In this document: piece by piece, positions 35,074 to 47,965 of the stretch | Layout of the letters: every line of letters begins with the position of its first letter | Numbering within the stretch: the first letter of the stretch is position 1 | From: Rhizoctonia solani | Taxonomy: Eukaryota; Basidiomycota; Agaricomycetes; Cantharellales; Ceratobasidiaceae | Direction: 5' to 3' | Assembly (NCBI RefSeq): GCF_016906535.1 | Contig: NC_057382.1 | Span: forward strand, 620,001 to 684,000 | Length of the DNA: 64,000 bases | The notes under the pieces: model-generated | What the model was told of the DNA's origin: nothing | Database searches by the model: none | What the model saw: the letters and a program-made list of their open reading frames with translations, nothing else | Position numbers and translations under genes: made by a program

Positions 35074-36427
35074 CTACACTGCCGATAACCCTGCCAATCT
35101 TTCTTCGAGCGATGATATTCTCGTCTCCAAACCCTCCACGTTGCGAGTGATAGTTCCCGAGTTGTCGCTGATACTGCCTTCAAGGCCCTTGACTGCCTCT
35201 TCGAGATCGGCTAGGCCTGCCCTTAGCCTCCGCTGGTCTTCCTCCAGACCGCTGACGGCATCCCCAAAGCCGGCGGCTGAAGCGTGGAGCGCACTCAATG
35301 TTCGTAGACGGGCTAGAACGGCGGGGATAGTCGTGATGTGTGGTGCGAGTCGTTGTAGGAGGGCGCAAGTTCGGCCAATGCAGGGGGCAATGGTGCCCCA
35401 GGGCCCGAAGGGGTCCCGGATGCACTGTAGCGTTCCAAGTCGGTCAATAGCAATTTGAGACGACGCGAGATAGAGTCGATATGGCGAGGCTGAGCCAGGA
35501 GAGTAGGAGATTGGATATCCGTGTCAAGTGGGGTAGAAGCGGCTGGGGCAGGGGCGATGACTGTACAAGGTCTAGTAAAGAACACCAAACAATCAAGATA
35601 AACCACACTCACTTCATCGAGCGATGTTCCCGAAGCACCGATAAGTTTCTCAAGTTGCGCAATACGCTGTCCATATCGACTACTCCTCCACCATGTGGAT
35701 GGCAATCTCCGGCTGGGCGCTGTGGGGGACCACGTTCCGCACTGAGCTATCGGCCTCGGGCTTTGCCTTATCCTTGTTCTTGCCGTTGGCCATGGCGTTG
35801 ATTAACCTTGTACGACTACCAATACCAGTTAATCTCCCTCGCATGTCGCTCAGTTCCCGCATAAGCTCAGTTGGTTCATCCTTCGAATCTGTTGACCCCA
35901 CAGCTTCGGCTTCGAGTTGGCCAATTCATTCTTCATAAGTTCAATCCGCTGAGATAGAGGTAGGTTTGAGCGTGAAGGTGAGGGGGACCTGGAAGACGAA
36001 TATGACGAATCAGGATACGAGTAGAGCTCGCGCTGGCGGCCTATCTCGACAAATCAGTGAGGAACACGTTTGCGTTGGATAGGGGGACATACGAGCTCTC
36101 CTCTCTGCGTGTCTGAAGAATCGACCCGAGGTCTCTGTCGATGGCAGCGGTTCGTTGTCAAGCTCACCCTGACCCGGTCGATTAGCAGTGCCCCTAACGC
36201 GAGCGGCATCTTTTTCGTCATCAGATTCGACCTAGTGAATATGCAGCTTGAGATACAGTGTACGTAGCCATGTGCTTACCTCAGTAGGCGATGGTGGAAC
36301 GTCCGGGGTTTCATAGACATCATGCCCCTCTAGGTCCTACGCGTATGTTCTAAAAATGAGATTATCTCAGCTAAATATTCGCGTCACTCACTATGTCAGG
36401 CAAGTTCGCGTACTTGGCTGCACTCAT
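35074..36427 (-). CDS. Dynamitin (dynactin p50 subunit), frame interrupted
   Basis: Predicted p50 subunit of dynactin, the cofactor of the dynein motor in vesicle and nuclear movement. The N-terminus MSAAKYANLPDI then GHDVYETPDVPP is diagnostic of dynamitin. Later blocks agree: LSQRIELMKNEL, RIAQLEKLIGASGTSLDE, LAQPRHIDSISRRLKLLL, LARLRTLSALHASAAGF and a C-terminal coiled-coil (EEDQRRLRAGLADLEEAV). Introns include 36424-side exon 1 ending at PDI, and one after TSLDE. To read the whole protein the frame must change at about 35917, 35682, 35668 and 35416; each is a single missing base. As the protein blocks themselves are well conserved, sequence error is more likely than gene death. Confidence 0.82.
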
Positions 36428-36611
36428 CGCGTCGTTGCCGGTTTGGGAGGTTATGGGTCAGGAAACACGCTGAACCTGGCCAGAGACACGCTTTACGTAA
36501 CAGACGATCTAAGCGCCGAGCTCATATAAATTATAACAAACATTTGGCCGGCAAGGACCGGGCATCTGGTCTCGAGTACAACCATCATCGGATCTTAACA
36601 TAAGTTATACT

Positions 36612-39511
36612 ATGGACTCTCAGATTCAAGCCAAAGTCAACGAGTGGCTTGCATTCGACAAGGTAGGCTATTTCCTACTTTAGCGATCTCTGCCGTGCAC
36701 CCACGTTGCGCATCTAGAACCCAGCTACGCGCGCCGAGATCGAGTCGCTTCGGGATGCGGGGAACACGGAAGAGCTCAAGCGACGACTCATGTAAGGAAA
36801 AACCTATATGACTTATTTCTGCTTATCTTTGCAAATAGGAAGCGAATCGAATTCGGTACAGCTGGTAAGTCCATCGCCGGCAAGCGAGTGTTGTCTAATA
36901 GAGTCCGAAGGTCTCCGAGGACTCATGGCTGCTGGTTTCTCTTGCATGAATGATTGATTGTCATTCAGGCATCTCAGGTAAGCCTCATTTCCATATTCCA
37001 AACATAAAATAACAATCATATTGTATACTAGGGACTCTGTGCCTATGTCCTCCAAAATGTTCCAAATGCGACTGAGCGCGGTGTCGTCGTCGGTCACGAC
37101 CATCGTTACAACTCTGAGAAATGGGCCCAACTGACGGCTGCGGCGTTTGTCTCCAAGGGATTCAAGGTTTATTTGTACAAGGGCATTGTGCACACCCCTC
37201 TGTAGGTTGCTGAAGCTCCGCCCCTGGTGCACGGGCTGACATGACGTTACCGCTATGAAGAGTACCATATACAGTCAGCAAACTGAACGCTGCAGCGGGA
37301 GTTATGATCACTGGTGCGTTGATTTGGTCTTGTGCTTGTCGCATTGGACGAGTGCTTATCGGCATATACGCAGCGTCACATAACCCTAAAGTATGGCATT
37401 AGATTCATACCTTTAGTCAGCGCTGATTAGCTACTTAGGACGATAACGGCTATAAAGTCTATTGGGAAAACGCCGTCCAGGTAGAGCGAATGCTTTATTA
37501 AGCTTAAGCACTAATTCAAACTGGCCTCTGAAATAGATCATATCCCCACATGATGCCGGTATCGCTGCCGCTATTGAAGCTAATCTCCGGCCCATTGCGT
37601 GGGATTTACATTCTTAGCCAATGTGGACAATCTAGTCATTGACCGCACTGAAGAAATGACAGTTGCGTATCTTGGTTATATCGCATCACTTAGTCGTACC
37701 AGGTACTTGATTCCCGCTTTCACCCGTTGTTCAATCGAACCACTAAGATTGGCGTCTGCAGGGAAACAAATGCTTCAGTCCTCTCAAGTTTACCAATACC
37801 TCCATGCATGGAGTTTCTCGGGCATCATCGACCGAGCAAATAAAGTATTCGATTTTAAACCTTTGGAGCATGTAAAAGAACAACAAGATCCCAATCCGGA
37901 CTTTCCACTGTTGCTTTCCCTAATCCTGAAGAAAAGGTATGCGTTTTCTTCATTTTTACTTTAAAGAAAAGTGCATATACACTTGTTTTAGGTGCATTGG
38001 TACGTACAAATGATGATATCCCGTGGAGGATTACAAACACAGTAAATTGAATATTGTAGGACTTGGCAATCAAGACTGCGAACGCATCTGGTTCGTCGTA
38101 CGTGTTTGCACAAGATCCTGATTCCGATCGATTCGCTGCCGCTCAGAAAAAGTAAGTATACCACGCGCAACGGGCAGCGAGTCATGCTCATGCTAAAATA
38201 GGCCAGACGGAACGTGGTTCGTCTTTTCAGGGGACCAACTTGGAAGCTGTTTGCGGGTGGATATTGAGGGATACAAAGCTTCTGGAAGACCTATTGGTAC
38301 GTCCTATTTTTTCTGTTAGGCAAGTGAATTGACCTCGGCAAATAGAAAAACTGGCCATGGTTGCCTCTACGGTCAGCTCCAAATTAATCGGTGCAATGGC
38401 AGCCAAGGAGGGATTCAAGTTTGTCGAATCTCTCACCGGTGAGCTCTAGTCTCTTTGAACTATAAGAGCCGATGCTATGCGATCCATTGTAGGATTTAAA
38501 TACATTGGGAATGCAGCTCGTGCGCTCGAGGCCGAGGGATATAATGTACTATTTGGATATGAAGAAGCAATCGGGTTCATGCTTGGTGAAGAAGTTCGTG
38601 ATAAGGACGGCGTTTCAGCAACGGTATGTAGGCTATTCTGACTTGGTCAACTTCTCTAGAGGTTAGCATATATCCTTCAACTGATTGACTTCATGTTAGA
38701 TGTGCTTTGCGGAATTGGTTTCCTCTCTCCATAGTCGGGAAAACTAGCGACCGATTACTTGGAGGAGATTTATGCACAGTGAGTTAATTTCAACTCGTTG
38801 GTTTGCACGTAACTAATATCTTTCCAGGTATGGATATTTCAGGCCAGTCTATATCAGGTTCAAGATTGGGGATCAATTTATTGACGCTTTCTCTAGACAA
38901 GCAACAGTTACTTCATTTGCTCCCAATCTGAAATAGTCGACCAAATATTCGCTCGCCTTCGATCATACAATGACCCAGCTTCGGTACTTTTAACCTCCCG
39001 CAGATGCATTTTTGGGTACTGACACACTCTTGATTCTGTAGTTATCTAAAGACAAAATGTCTCAATATCCGAAATCAATCGGTGGTCTCACTGTTATGGA
39101 TATCCGTGACTTGACTACAGGTCATGGGTTCGATAGCAGTGCGCCGCTCCGGACTACGCACCCTCATTGCCTGTCTCAGGAGGACATATGATCACATTCA
39201 AGGCAAAGGGAGATGGAGTAGCGATTGTTTTGACGGTTCGGTGAGTCGACTAGGAATACTCTTGTCTTTGTCGCGAGATGCTTACGCAATGGGCTATACA
39301 AGTACGAGTGGAACAGAGCCCAAGGTCAGCATTTGGTGTAGGCGATAATTCAGCCATCCTAATAGTAGCTTCATAATAGATCAAATACTATCTAGAAGGC
39401 AGTGGTTCTACCCGCGAACAAGTTACGAAAGCGTTGGCTCGAGTGGTTGATGAACTTCGAGACGAGTGGATGCAAGCCAAGTTGCATAACTTAGGAATTC
39501 CAGGCGCGTAG
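36612..39511 (+). CDS. Phosphoglucomutase/phosphoribomutase (PGM2-type), frame interrupted
   Basis: Predicted cytosolic alpha-D-phosphohexomutase that interconverts sugar 1- and 6-phosphates (or ribose 1- and 5-phosphates, as in yeast PRM15 and human PGM2). Marks in order: FGTAGLRGLM near the N-terminus, the phosphoserine loop GVMITASHNPK (split by an intron near 37314), DNGYKVYW, the metal loop DPDSDRFAA near 38110 and the sugar-binding GYEEAIGFM near 38560. The gene has many introns of about 50 bp; the ATG at 36612 gives [13 protein letters not shown]. Apparent single-base losses occur near 36954, 37606, 37775, 37821, 37905, 38244 and 38256, each restoring a conserved block if one base is assumed. 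The C-terminal end LGIPGA stops at 39511. Substrate choice between glucose and pentose phosphates is not settled. Confidence 0.85.
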
Positions 39512-39588
39512 TTAATATAATCTAGCATCTAATTCAAGCGTTTGTTCATCGCATACAACGAATTTATATTTCTACACGCCATCGCATC

Positions 39589-41497
39589 TTATACACTCAA
39601 CTCTACTTTCTGGGCACCCTTGATTTCATCCTGCCATTTACTGAGCGCGGAGCGACCCACTCTTCCAGGAAAGAGTCAACTTGTTCTGGCGCACGCCCAA
39701 TAAAAGTCTTTGGGTCTAATAGGGTATCGAGCTGAGGAACGATTGGTGCAAAGAAGGGCTCTGCCTTGATTCGCTTAATCAAGTCATTTTCACCGCCCTC
39801 TTCTTTGACCACACGTGCGGCTTGGTGGGACAGCTGGGAAAGGAAAGACGGTCAAGCATTCGGACAGCGTGGCTACTCATGGGTACATACCACACGAATT
39901 TGTTCATGAGCTACCTGGCGATCGCCACCCGCCTTCACGATTGCCATAATGATATTCTCAGTCGCCATAAATGGAAGCTCCTGGGAAATCCGGCGTTCGA
40001 TTACTTTAGGGTATACCACTAACCCTTCCAGAACATTTTGGAGCGTGCTTAAAACGATGTCTGCGGTGAGGAACGCCTCGGGGATAGAAACCCGGCGATT
40101 CGCGCTGGTCAAGTCAGAAAAGTTTCGAGGTCTCCTGGAATCAGCCTTACCTGTCATCCAAAGTCCTCTCAAACCATTGGCCAGCACTCGTCATGAGTGC
40201 ATTCTGAGGAAGGACCATCAAGTGTCTTGCCAGAGAGCATATCCGTTCGCATCGCATAGGATTACGTTTATACGCCATTGCACTCGACCCAATCTGGTCC
40301 TTCTCGAATGGTTCTTCTATCTCCTTGAGGTTTGCAAGCAACCTGAGGTCTGTGGCGATCTTGGTCGCTGTTGCACCAAATGATGCCAAGGGCTGCAGAC
40401 ATCGATATCAATTTTACGGGAGTAGGTCTGGGAGGTGACTGGGTATGCAAACGGAAACCCGAGGAGCTCTGTTACACGTTTGTCCAGTGCGACAACCTAT
40501 CCATATGATCAGGTAATCTAATGATAATGGTCATGATCAAGCTCGTACTTTTTGGTGGTCTCCGTCAAAAAGGGTCAAGAACGAGGCCTGCGTGCCTGTA
40601 GTTCCCTTTACACCACGGAAACCAAGGTCGTCTCTTGCTCGCGAAATGTTCCTCAGGTCCCATAAGAGTTCCTGAAACCATTCCTGCGTTGGGTTTATTT
40701 CACAGGCAGCTCAAGTTCAAATTTACCTGGATCCAAAGGTTGCACGCTTGCCGACCGTGGTCAGCTGTGCTGGTTGGAAATGGGTGAACCCAAGAGTAGG
40801 CAGTGCTCTATACTCATTTGCAAAATTGGCCAATCGGTCGATAACTATTGCCAGTCGGGAGAGCAACAAATCGCACGCCTCCCGCAGTAGGATGAGATCA
40901 CCATTACTATAGATGAAGCATTGGAGCCTTGTCTCTCGATCAGGCAAATCAGCAACTCACTCTGTCACATAGCATGAGGTAGCTCCAAGGCTGCACATCA
41001 TGCGTTTAGCTCACCGAATGATAGACAAGTTCGATACTAACTGAATGATAGGCGCCGCTGCGGTGCGACGGTTCCAAACGTATGTACATGCGCCATCACG
41101 TCATGGCGTCTCTTCTTTTCTTCTGCTGCGGCAACTTTGAATTGATCTTCATCGAGCCACTGTGAATGAGAATCCTATTAAGCGCAATGCTGCAATGCAC
41201 AACTTATGGGGCATACTAGATTGTTTTTCATTTGAGTGATCGCATCGTCTGAGATAGGTAAACCCAACTCTTTCTCGGCGATGGCGAGATTCAACCACAG
41301 CTTGCGCCAAGTATGAAAACGCATCTACTCAAATAAAGTTATGTCCCCTGGCTATGAAGATGTTATAGAAGCACCATACTGCGCTCGAGAAGAGATGCGA
41401 CATTTCTTTGCTTGCATAACGACTGTATCTGTTAGCGAAAAGAGCCATATATTCTGTTAACCATTTACCTTGAAAGTGGCGTTTGGTAGGTGTCCAT
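39589..41497 (-). CDS. ADE13: Adenylosuccinate lyase, frame interrupted
   Basis: Predicted purine-biosynthesis enzyme that removes fumarate from SAICAR and from adenylosuccinate. It starts at 41497 with [10 protein letters not shown], spliced to [12 protein letters not shown]. Further marks are the [14 protein letters not shown] loop, [12 protein letters not shown], and the superfamily signature [14 protein letters not shown] near 40280. The C-terminal block [19 protein letters not shown] is typical of eukaryotic ADSL. Single-base losses are apparent near 40397 (after KIDIDV) and near 39655 (after EEWV); correcting the latter moves the stop to 39589. It converges with the mutase gene, 77 bp between stop codons. 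Confidence 0.87.
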
Positions 41498-41880
41498 TTT
41501 GTAAGATGAGATGGTCGACAAGATCCCAGAACTTTCAAAGAGATATGATCGACTATGATTGACGGCCGAAAATAATTGAATCAAATCACGTGATGAATCC
41601 CACGCATCTTAACTTGATTTTGGGTATGCCGTGGGTATGCCCAGCGAAAACTGAAAATTTCCCTACCCGTAGAACCGCATCCATTATTTTACTTCTACTC
41701 TTAACTATACTCTCCATGAGAGGTATGCAAACATCAGATGTAAGCTGCCCAGCTATAGGGTGTACTCAAACTACACCTAATTTGAGCGCCAGTCGGATAG
41801 TATGCAGAAAAGCGTGAAAGGGAAATATATAGTACAGTTATTGTAAAGAAAGCTTGATCATCATAACATTGTCCCCGCAA
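41498..41880. other. Upstream region of ADE13
   Basis: Non-coding DNA between ADE13 and the hairpin element; no gene supported. Confidence 0.45.
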
Positions 41881-42022
41881 CTTTCATATTGGATATTTCA
41901 ACTCGGTATGAGTCTCTCCTTGACTAAATAAGAAAATAGGGCTCTTACCAAGTATTACTCGTACTTTATTCTTGTTTAGTCAAGGAGAGACCCATGCCGA
42001 GTTGAAATATCCAATATGAAAG
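41881..42022. repeat. 54-bp inverted repeat with short loop (hairpin)
   Basis: The arm 41881-41934 (beginning CTTTCATATTGGATATTTCA) is the reverse complement of 41969-42022 with about three mismatches, separated by about 34 bp. Two of the three differences would be G-U pairs in RNA. No ORF or terminal duplications were noticed. It could be a MITE-like element or a folded non-coding RNA. Confidence 0.8.
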
Positions 42023-43992
42023 ATATTCTTGCAGTGCCAAGTGCGGTTAACGTTGACAAAGTTATATTTCAACCAGGCACCAACACCCTCGTTTGTACTG
42101 GTTTGTACAGCTACGATGCCGGACGACCGTTGTCTTACGGCAGGCCAAGGATTTTCCTATCAGTTCTCTGGCTTCTGCAAGCAATAGGGATCGCGTTTTT
42201 AGAAATACTGTTGGACGAACTTCACCCTACCCCCAGTAAAGGTGTACGTTATAGCATTATCGCCATCTTCAATCATTGAGCGGCTCTACATATAATCCGA
42301 GATAGTTATGTAAGAATGTATGCATGCCAGTATCATTTCATCCCATATCATTCTCCATCCGGTAATGGGCGGGCGACATATCAACCAAGGCGATAAGGAC
42401 CAGGAGAGACAATAGGGAGAAAAATTGAACTCTGCCGAAAATTTTACCACTGTTGAGATACACGAAAAACGGCGATGACAACGAAAAACATTTGGATAGA
42501 TATATCTAACGGATTTGTACCTTCATATCGAACGCTACCGTATCATGTGCTATGGTAATTATGTAGCTACTCTGGTTCTAGACTGGTTAGTACTCGTCAT
42601 TAAGCTCATACAAGTGGATGGAGACGCAAGCGAGATGAATGGGTACGAAGCGACCACGACCGAGGACGCCGACCTCGAGGCAAGGTCCGGAAGGCCTCCA
42701 AGCGACCAACATAGTACTGTTGGATCTCGGATAGACGTATTTTTCTACTAGAAGACTTAGATTATGGATGGCCATGGCGGCAGAATGCGCTTGTGAGCCT
42801 AATCGGCAGATGAAAGCTTTCCAACGCTATAGCATGCTCACACCAAATAATTTGACACGCCGGCATGAGAAGTCAGGCCACCTCATACTGAATTTGTACT
42901 TGTATTGGAGGCTATTTAGAGCAGTCAATCAATTGCAAGCGGGCCGAATATTGACACAATTGCCACAGACAGCAAACGAGCCGCTCATAGTTCTCAAGGT
43001 ATATGTGATTGGCGCATAGTTCGCCGGGAATAACCGATCGGCCCGGGCAGAGGATTGAGCAAAAACGTTTTCAGCAATGGGTGGTAAAACGGTACTTGCA
43101 CAAGCGAGATAGACTAAGCTAGGGTCAATATTGAGCATCTAAGCGATCAGCATGATAGCAGACCGAGCTCGTTCACCAGTTGATTAAGGTTCACATGACA
43201 GGCACCAGTACTCGAATATCTCACGAACCGTAGCTTCTCGAACCTGTGGCTGGACAAGCGGAGGCATAAGGCGGATTCAAATGGAGGGGGTCCTGTGGTG
43301 AGATACAAACTACGTTGGTGGATGCATTTCTAACGATGCCGAGGCCCCACCGATGAGCGCCTGGAGTTGGGAGCGGGCAAATAGACAATTGAAGACAATT
43401 TGACGTTATTCAGGGAGCGTTAGAGTATAGAAGACAGATCTATTGACGAAGAAGATCCCTCAAGAGTTGGGCAGCAATCTGATTCGCGCGTACAAGCGAC
43501 AGAAGAACACCCATGCTTCGCGAACTAAATCTGGTGACATGATTCCTCGGACACGATGTCCCCAAAATCAAGCTTGGGCGCGGGGAAAGATATGGCCTCA
43601 GCCGGAAATACACAATACCGGGGTGCATACATTCACTCATGACCACCGATATATCTCATATTGACCATACCAAGACATGTATGGGCGCCGGGGGTGCCCG
43701 AGTACAAAATTTCTCTTGATCACAATCGTTCGTGGCGTTGGACATGACGTCAAGTGGGGCCCGGCATCAATGGCCCAGAAAACCTAAATAGCCGGCCAAG
43801 GGGTGCCGCGCCCGTCGATGTGCTTCGTCATACGGAACGATATTCCCATTCAAGCCCCTGACCAACAGACCCAGCAAGCACTCTTCTTCCTCAAATACAA
43901 GCGGCTTCCGCCCAACTTCCATACCTCCCACCTTTCCTCCCCGCCCCCCCTCATCTCCGCATATTTTCTCCGCATTTATTGGACATAGCGCC
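42023..43992. other. Intergenic region upstream of the sugar transporter
   Basis: About 2 kb without a supported gene. Open frames are short and unrecognised. A CT-rich stretch just before 43993 is typical of a fungal core promoter/leader. Confidence 0.5.
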
Positions 43993-46523
43993 ATGACCGA
44001 CGTCAAGCGAGACCCTTCGGTCGAAACCGAAAAGCGCGAATATACGCATGCCGAACAAGGCTCTCAGTCGGATGACTTTGACCGTACGTTATCTATTCGA
44101 TGGTTATTGGCAGTTCTGAAAATATATCTTATTAGCCAAAAATAAACTACACTTGGCCGAAGGTAACACTAATGCCAAGCTTTCCAACCCACTTGTCGGC
44201 ATTCCCCACGACAAGCTCGAGGAGCAGTATGTACGCTCCGTCGCCTATCGCGCCATTTTCTTATCATTTTTTTTGTAGGGCACTCGCATTTGCCCATTCG
44301 TATGGCCTTTCCGAGCATGCCGATATCATCCGCAAGGGGGCACTTGTTGCCCAAGACCCATTGGGTGAGTTTCGGCTCGAGCCAGATGCTTGCTTTTGAC
44401 CTCACGCGACCTGAAATTAGGCTTCGATTCATTACCGCAGCTCACTCCAGAGGAAAAGGCGAACTACAACGTGAACAGACCCATAGATGGGACCAACCGA
44501 AGACACTATACTACCTCGTAGTCCTCTGCTCCATGGCGGCTGCTGTCCAAGGAATGGACGAAACTGTCATTAATGGCGCAAACCTTTTCTGGCCAAGACA
44601 ATTTGGCCTCTTTCCTGATGAACCTGGCAGAGGACGCGACCAGTGGCTGCTCGGACTAGTTGCTAGTGCTCCTTATGTGAGTAAACTGTCTTTTCTGAAA
44701 AACCTCGACTAACAGAATTTCAAAGCTCTGCTGCGCTGTTTTGGGTTGCTGGCTTACTGACCCCATGAATCGCATGTTTGGCCGCCGAGGCACCATCTTT
44801 ATTACTGCCACTCTGTCCTGGTTGACTTGTTTCTGGCAAGGCGTTACTAACTCGTGGCCTCACCTTTTCGTAAGTTTCAACACCCCTTCCCATAGCAAAG
44901 TAACCTCACGCTCGAGTTTAGGCCGCCCGATTCGTTCTTGGACTTGGAGTTGGACCTAAATCGAGTACCGTCCCGGTTTATGCAGCCGAGTGCTCTCCTG
45001 CCCCTATACGTGGTGCCCTTGTCATGATGTGGCAAATGTGGACCGCATTCGGTATTATGCTCGGGTTTGTTGCCGACTTGATGTTCTACCATGTCAAGGA
45101 CACCCCCAACATCACAGGTCTTAACTGGCGTCTTATGTTAGGAAGTGTGAGTATGGTATTAATCATATCAGCTCCGTGTATTAAATCCTGCATTTAGGCC
45201 GGTGTTCCAGCTCTTGCTATCATGGCTCAAGTTTATTTCTGCCCCGAGTCTCCCCGTTGGCTAATGGGAAAAGGCCGTTACCTGAAAGCATTCGAATCCC
45301 TATGCCGCCTCCGTAAGACGAAGATAATGGCAGCTCGTGACTTCTATTGTACGTCCATGTCTCGAGTCTATCCGGTTCCTACTAATTGTATTGCAATCAC
45401 CAGACATCCACACCTTATTAGTTGCCGAACAGGAGTTGAAGCCATCTGGAAAGTGGCGCATTGTCGAGCTCTTCACCATCCCCCGCAACCGTCGTGCTGC
45501 TCTTGCGTCATTCATTGTCATGTTTATGCAACAATTCTGCGGCATCAACGTAATTGCCTACTATTCGAGTACCATTTTCTCTCAGGCCGGGTTGGGTGAT
45601 ATCCAATCTATCCTTGGTTCTTGGGGCTTTGGGATGCTTAACTTTGTCTTTGCCCTTCCTGCCGTGTATACAATCGATACTTTTGGTCGCCGCTTTTTGT
45701 TGTTGACGACATTCCCCGCAATGTCAGCTTGCTTGCTCATTACAGGCATGGCGTTGTGAGTCCTACTTGATTTGTATCGTGGGTGGATCCTGACAGCCTC
45801 CTCCAGTTTTATTGGCAACGATCATGCACGAACCGGGGTTGTTGCCGCCGGCATGTATGTATTTACCATATTCTACTCGCCAGGAGAGGGACCTGTGCCA
45901 TTTACCGTAAGTTAATAATTACCAAAGTTGGCCTCTTTCTAACCAATTAAATATTAGTACTCCGCTGAGGCCTTCCCCTTGAACATTCGTGATTTCGGAA
46001 TGTCGTTCGCGACTGCCACTTGCTGGTTCTTGTGAGTAATCTTGTTACAGCTGCGGATCTCTAGATCAATTTGGTTGTGTGTAGCAATTTCGTGGTAGCC
46101 ATCACATTCCCTCGCCTTTTGGGCGCCTTTACTCCTCAGGGTGCCTTTGGGTGGTACGCCGCTTGGAAGTAAGTAATATAGATTATCTCTCCAATACTAT
46201 TTTTTATACTAATCATTTATCAGCGCCATTGGTTGGGTTCTCATCCTCTTGTTTGTCCCCGAAACTAAGGCACTCTCGCTCGAAGAACTTGACCAAGGTA
46301 AGTTTCCGCATTTAGCTCCTCTTGGCTCGTTCTAACAACAGTTCTAGTGTTCTCCGTCCCCACTCACACCCATGCTGCATACCAACTTCGTGAAGTGCCC
46401 ATCTGGTTCAAACGCAAATTCTGCGCCAAGATGTTAAGCGCCAACCTAAACTTTATGAACATGAAGACCTTGGCCCAAGGACTTATGCGCCCCCGGTGCA
46501 GGTCATGCATAAGGTCTCATTGA
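43993..46523 (+). CDS. MFS sugar transporter (Sugar_tr family)
   Basis: Predicted plasma-membrane sugar/proton symporter with 12 spans, about 10 introns. Signature motifs are NRMFGRRG after TM2-3, the [13 protein letters not shown]...PVYAAE segment, [12 protein letters not shown] ending the first half, [14 protein letters not shown] in TM7, DTFGRR, and [13 protein letters not shown] at the C-terminal end. The start at 43993 gives [14 protein letters not shown], a hydrophilic N-terminal tail. A single-base loss is apparent near 44460 (between PEEKA and LQREQTHRW). The C-terminal end is uncertain; 46523 is the first stop in the frame used, and another frame stops at 46512. Family members take up hexoses, pentoses, lactose or galacturonate; the substrate cannot be assigned. 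Confidence 0.87.
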
Positions 46524-46810
46524 CGAGATTGCTCGGATCTGTTATGTGTAATGATTTACTTTTTCTTTTGTTGCGATGTTGTTATGTCGGGACTCTGTAC
46601 GACTCTAAATGTGTGAGTCCTTGTATCCATATTATTGTTTTGGGAATTGATACGTCGTTTAGTTCATCCATATGAGCTGTCTGTCGGGGCTTGACATGAG
46701 ACTCCTATATTCTTCATTCTGACAGGAATAATACAATGGGCAGCGCTGCAAAAGTGATTCCTTTTGATACAAATAACCTATGAGCTAATACCCGAGATGA
46801 CTGAAGGTCT

Positions 46811-47965
46811 TTAGCCTGGGGGAAGCAAGCTTGGATCCACAGGCCCACTGGTTTCGATCATAGGCTCCGTATCCTCTGGACTGGCGCTAATAGGCGTACG
46901 AGGCATAACCATTGTACCTGTTATCGATATTAGTATTTTTATTAGATTTATCGATTCAGATTATACTTGCCTGTCCTTGCACTTTCCAAAATTCCAAACG
47001 GTTTGACCAAACTTAAAAACGCATTCACACGAGTTGTCTTGCCGCTCATCTCGACAATCACGCTGTTTTCGCTCACATCTACGATCTTGGCCCCAAACTG
47101 ATCGGCTAGGTCCGAATTGCGGCCAAGTGCTCCGACTTGCGCCGCAGAGCTCCGAGGGAGTAAGTACCTTAGGGCTAACGGCGGGTTGAGGTTCAACCGC
47201 ATGGGGATCTGGGTGAGGATTTGCCGAAGACTCAAAATTATGCGCAAGCGTGGTTTCACGCTCGAAGGTTTTAGCTTGATGAGTGGGCCCCCTTGAAGTT
47301 GGTCTTCGAGGTATTCTGGTCCCAGTACCGACAGTTTAACGAGCGCAGTTCTCGGTTGATAGTCCGGGTATTAGTATAGTCCAGAACCGCCCAGACCGGA
47401 ACCTTGCAAGACGTGAGTACACAATTTAAGGTTAAACATTTTATGCTCACCAAATCTTCGAGTTGCCGCCTAGCTTGTTCGACAACTCCGTCTTGCCCGC
47501 TGATGACAATGCACATCCGGACAGGTCACGGATTTCGGTCCGGCAGACGACAAGCGAATCGATATTGAATCCTCGACCAGCTAAGATGCCCGAAACCCGA
47601 GATAATACACCAGGTTCATTTTGAACTAGGCAGTTGAGGGTGTGTCTATGAGCCGAAATTAAAGTATGAGTTTAGGGCTTTGGTGAGTTGAAGCCGGTGC
47701 ATTACTTTTTGAACGGCTCATTACTGGGAGGTGGAGTATTGTATAAGATGTTTGTTACGGCCTCTTCCGCAGTTCTTGAGCGCGGGAGACTGGTCTCTGG
47801 CAGAGGTGGTGGAATATATCTTCGCTGTGACGATTTGTAGTCTAGAGCCGAAGTCGAATCTTCGATAGGTGGTGGAGGACGTGAGCGGTCTTTAAGGTGA
47901 AAAGTACTGGTATAAAATGTTCTTTGACGCAATATGCGCCCGACACTACCCCGAGCGAGCGACAT
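46811..47965 (-). CDS. ILV6: Acetolactate synthase regulatory (small) subunit, frame interrupted
   Basis: Predicted mitochondrial regulatory subunit of acetohydroxyacid synthase, which confers feedback inhibition by valine on the first common step of branched-chain amino-acid synthesis. The N-terminus ([20 protein letters not shown]) is a basic presequence. An ACT domain follows: [40 protein letters not shown]. Later blocks are [32 protein letters not shown] and [14 protein letters not shown], with the end PSLLPPG at 46811. Single-base losses are apparent near 47342, 47148 and 47110. Start at 47965 is the first Met and gives the presequence. Confidence 0.87.

Noticed and set aside
41590..42279. 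Short plus-strand frames around the hairpin
   Set aside because: One begins inside the hairpin arm and none shows a domain; more likely chance frames.
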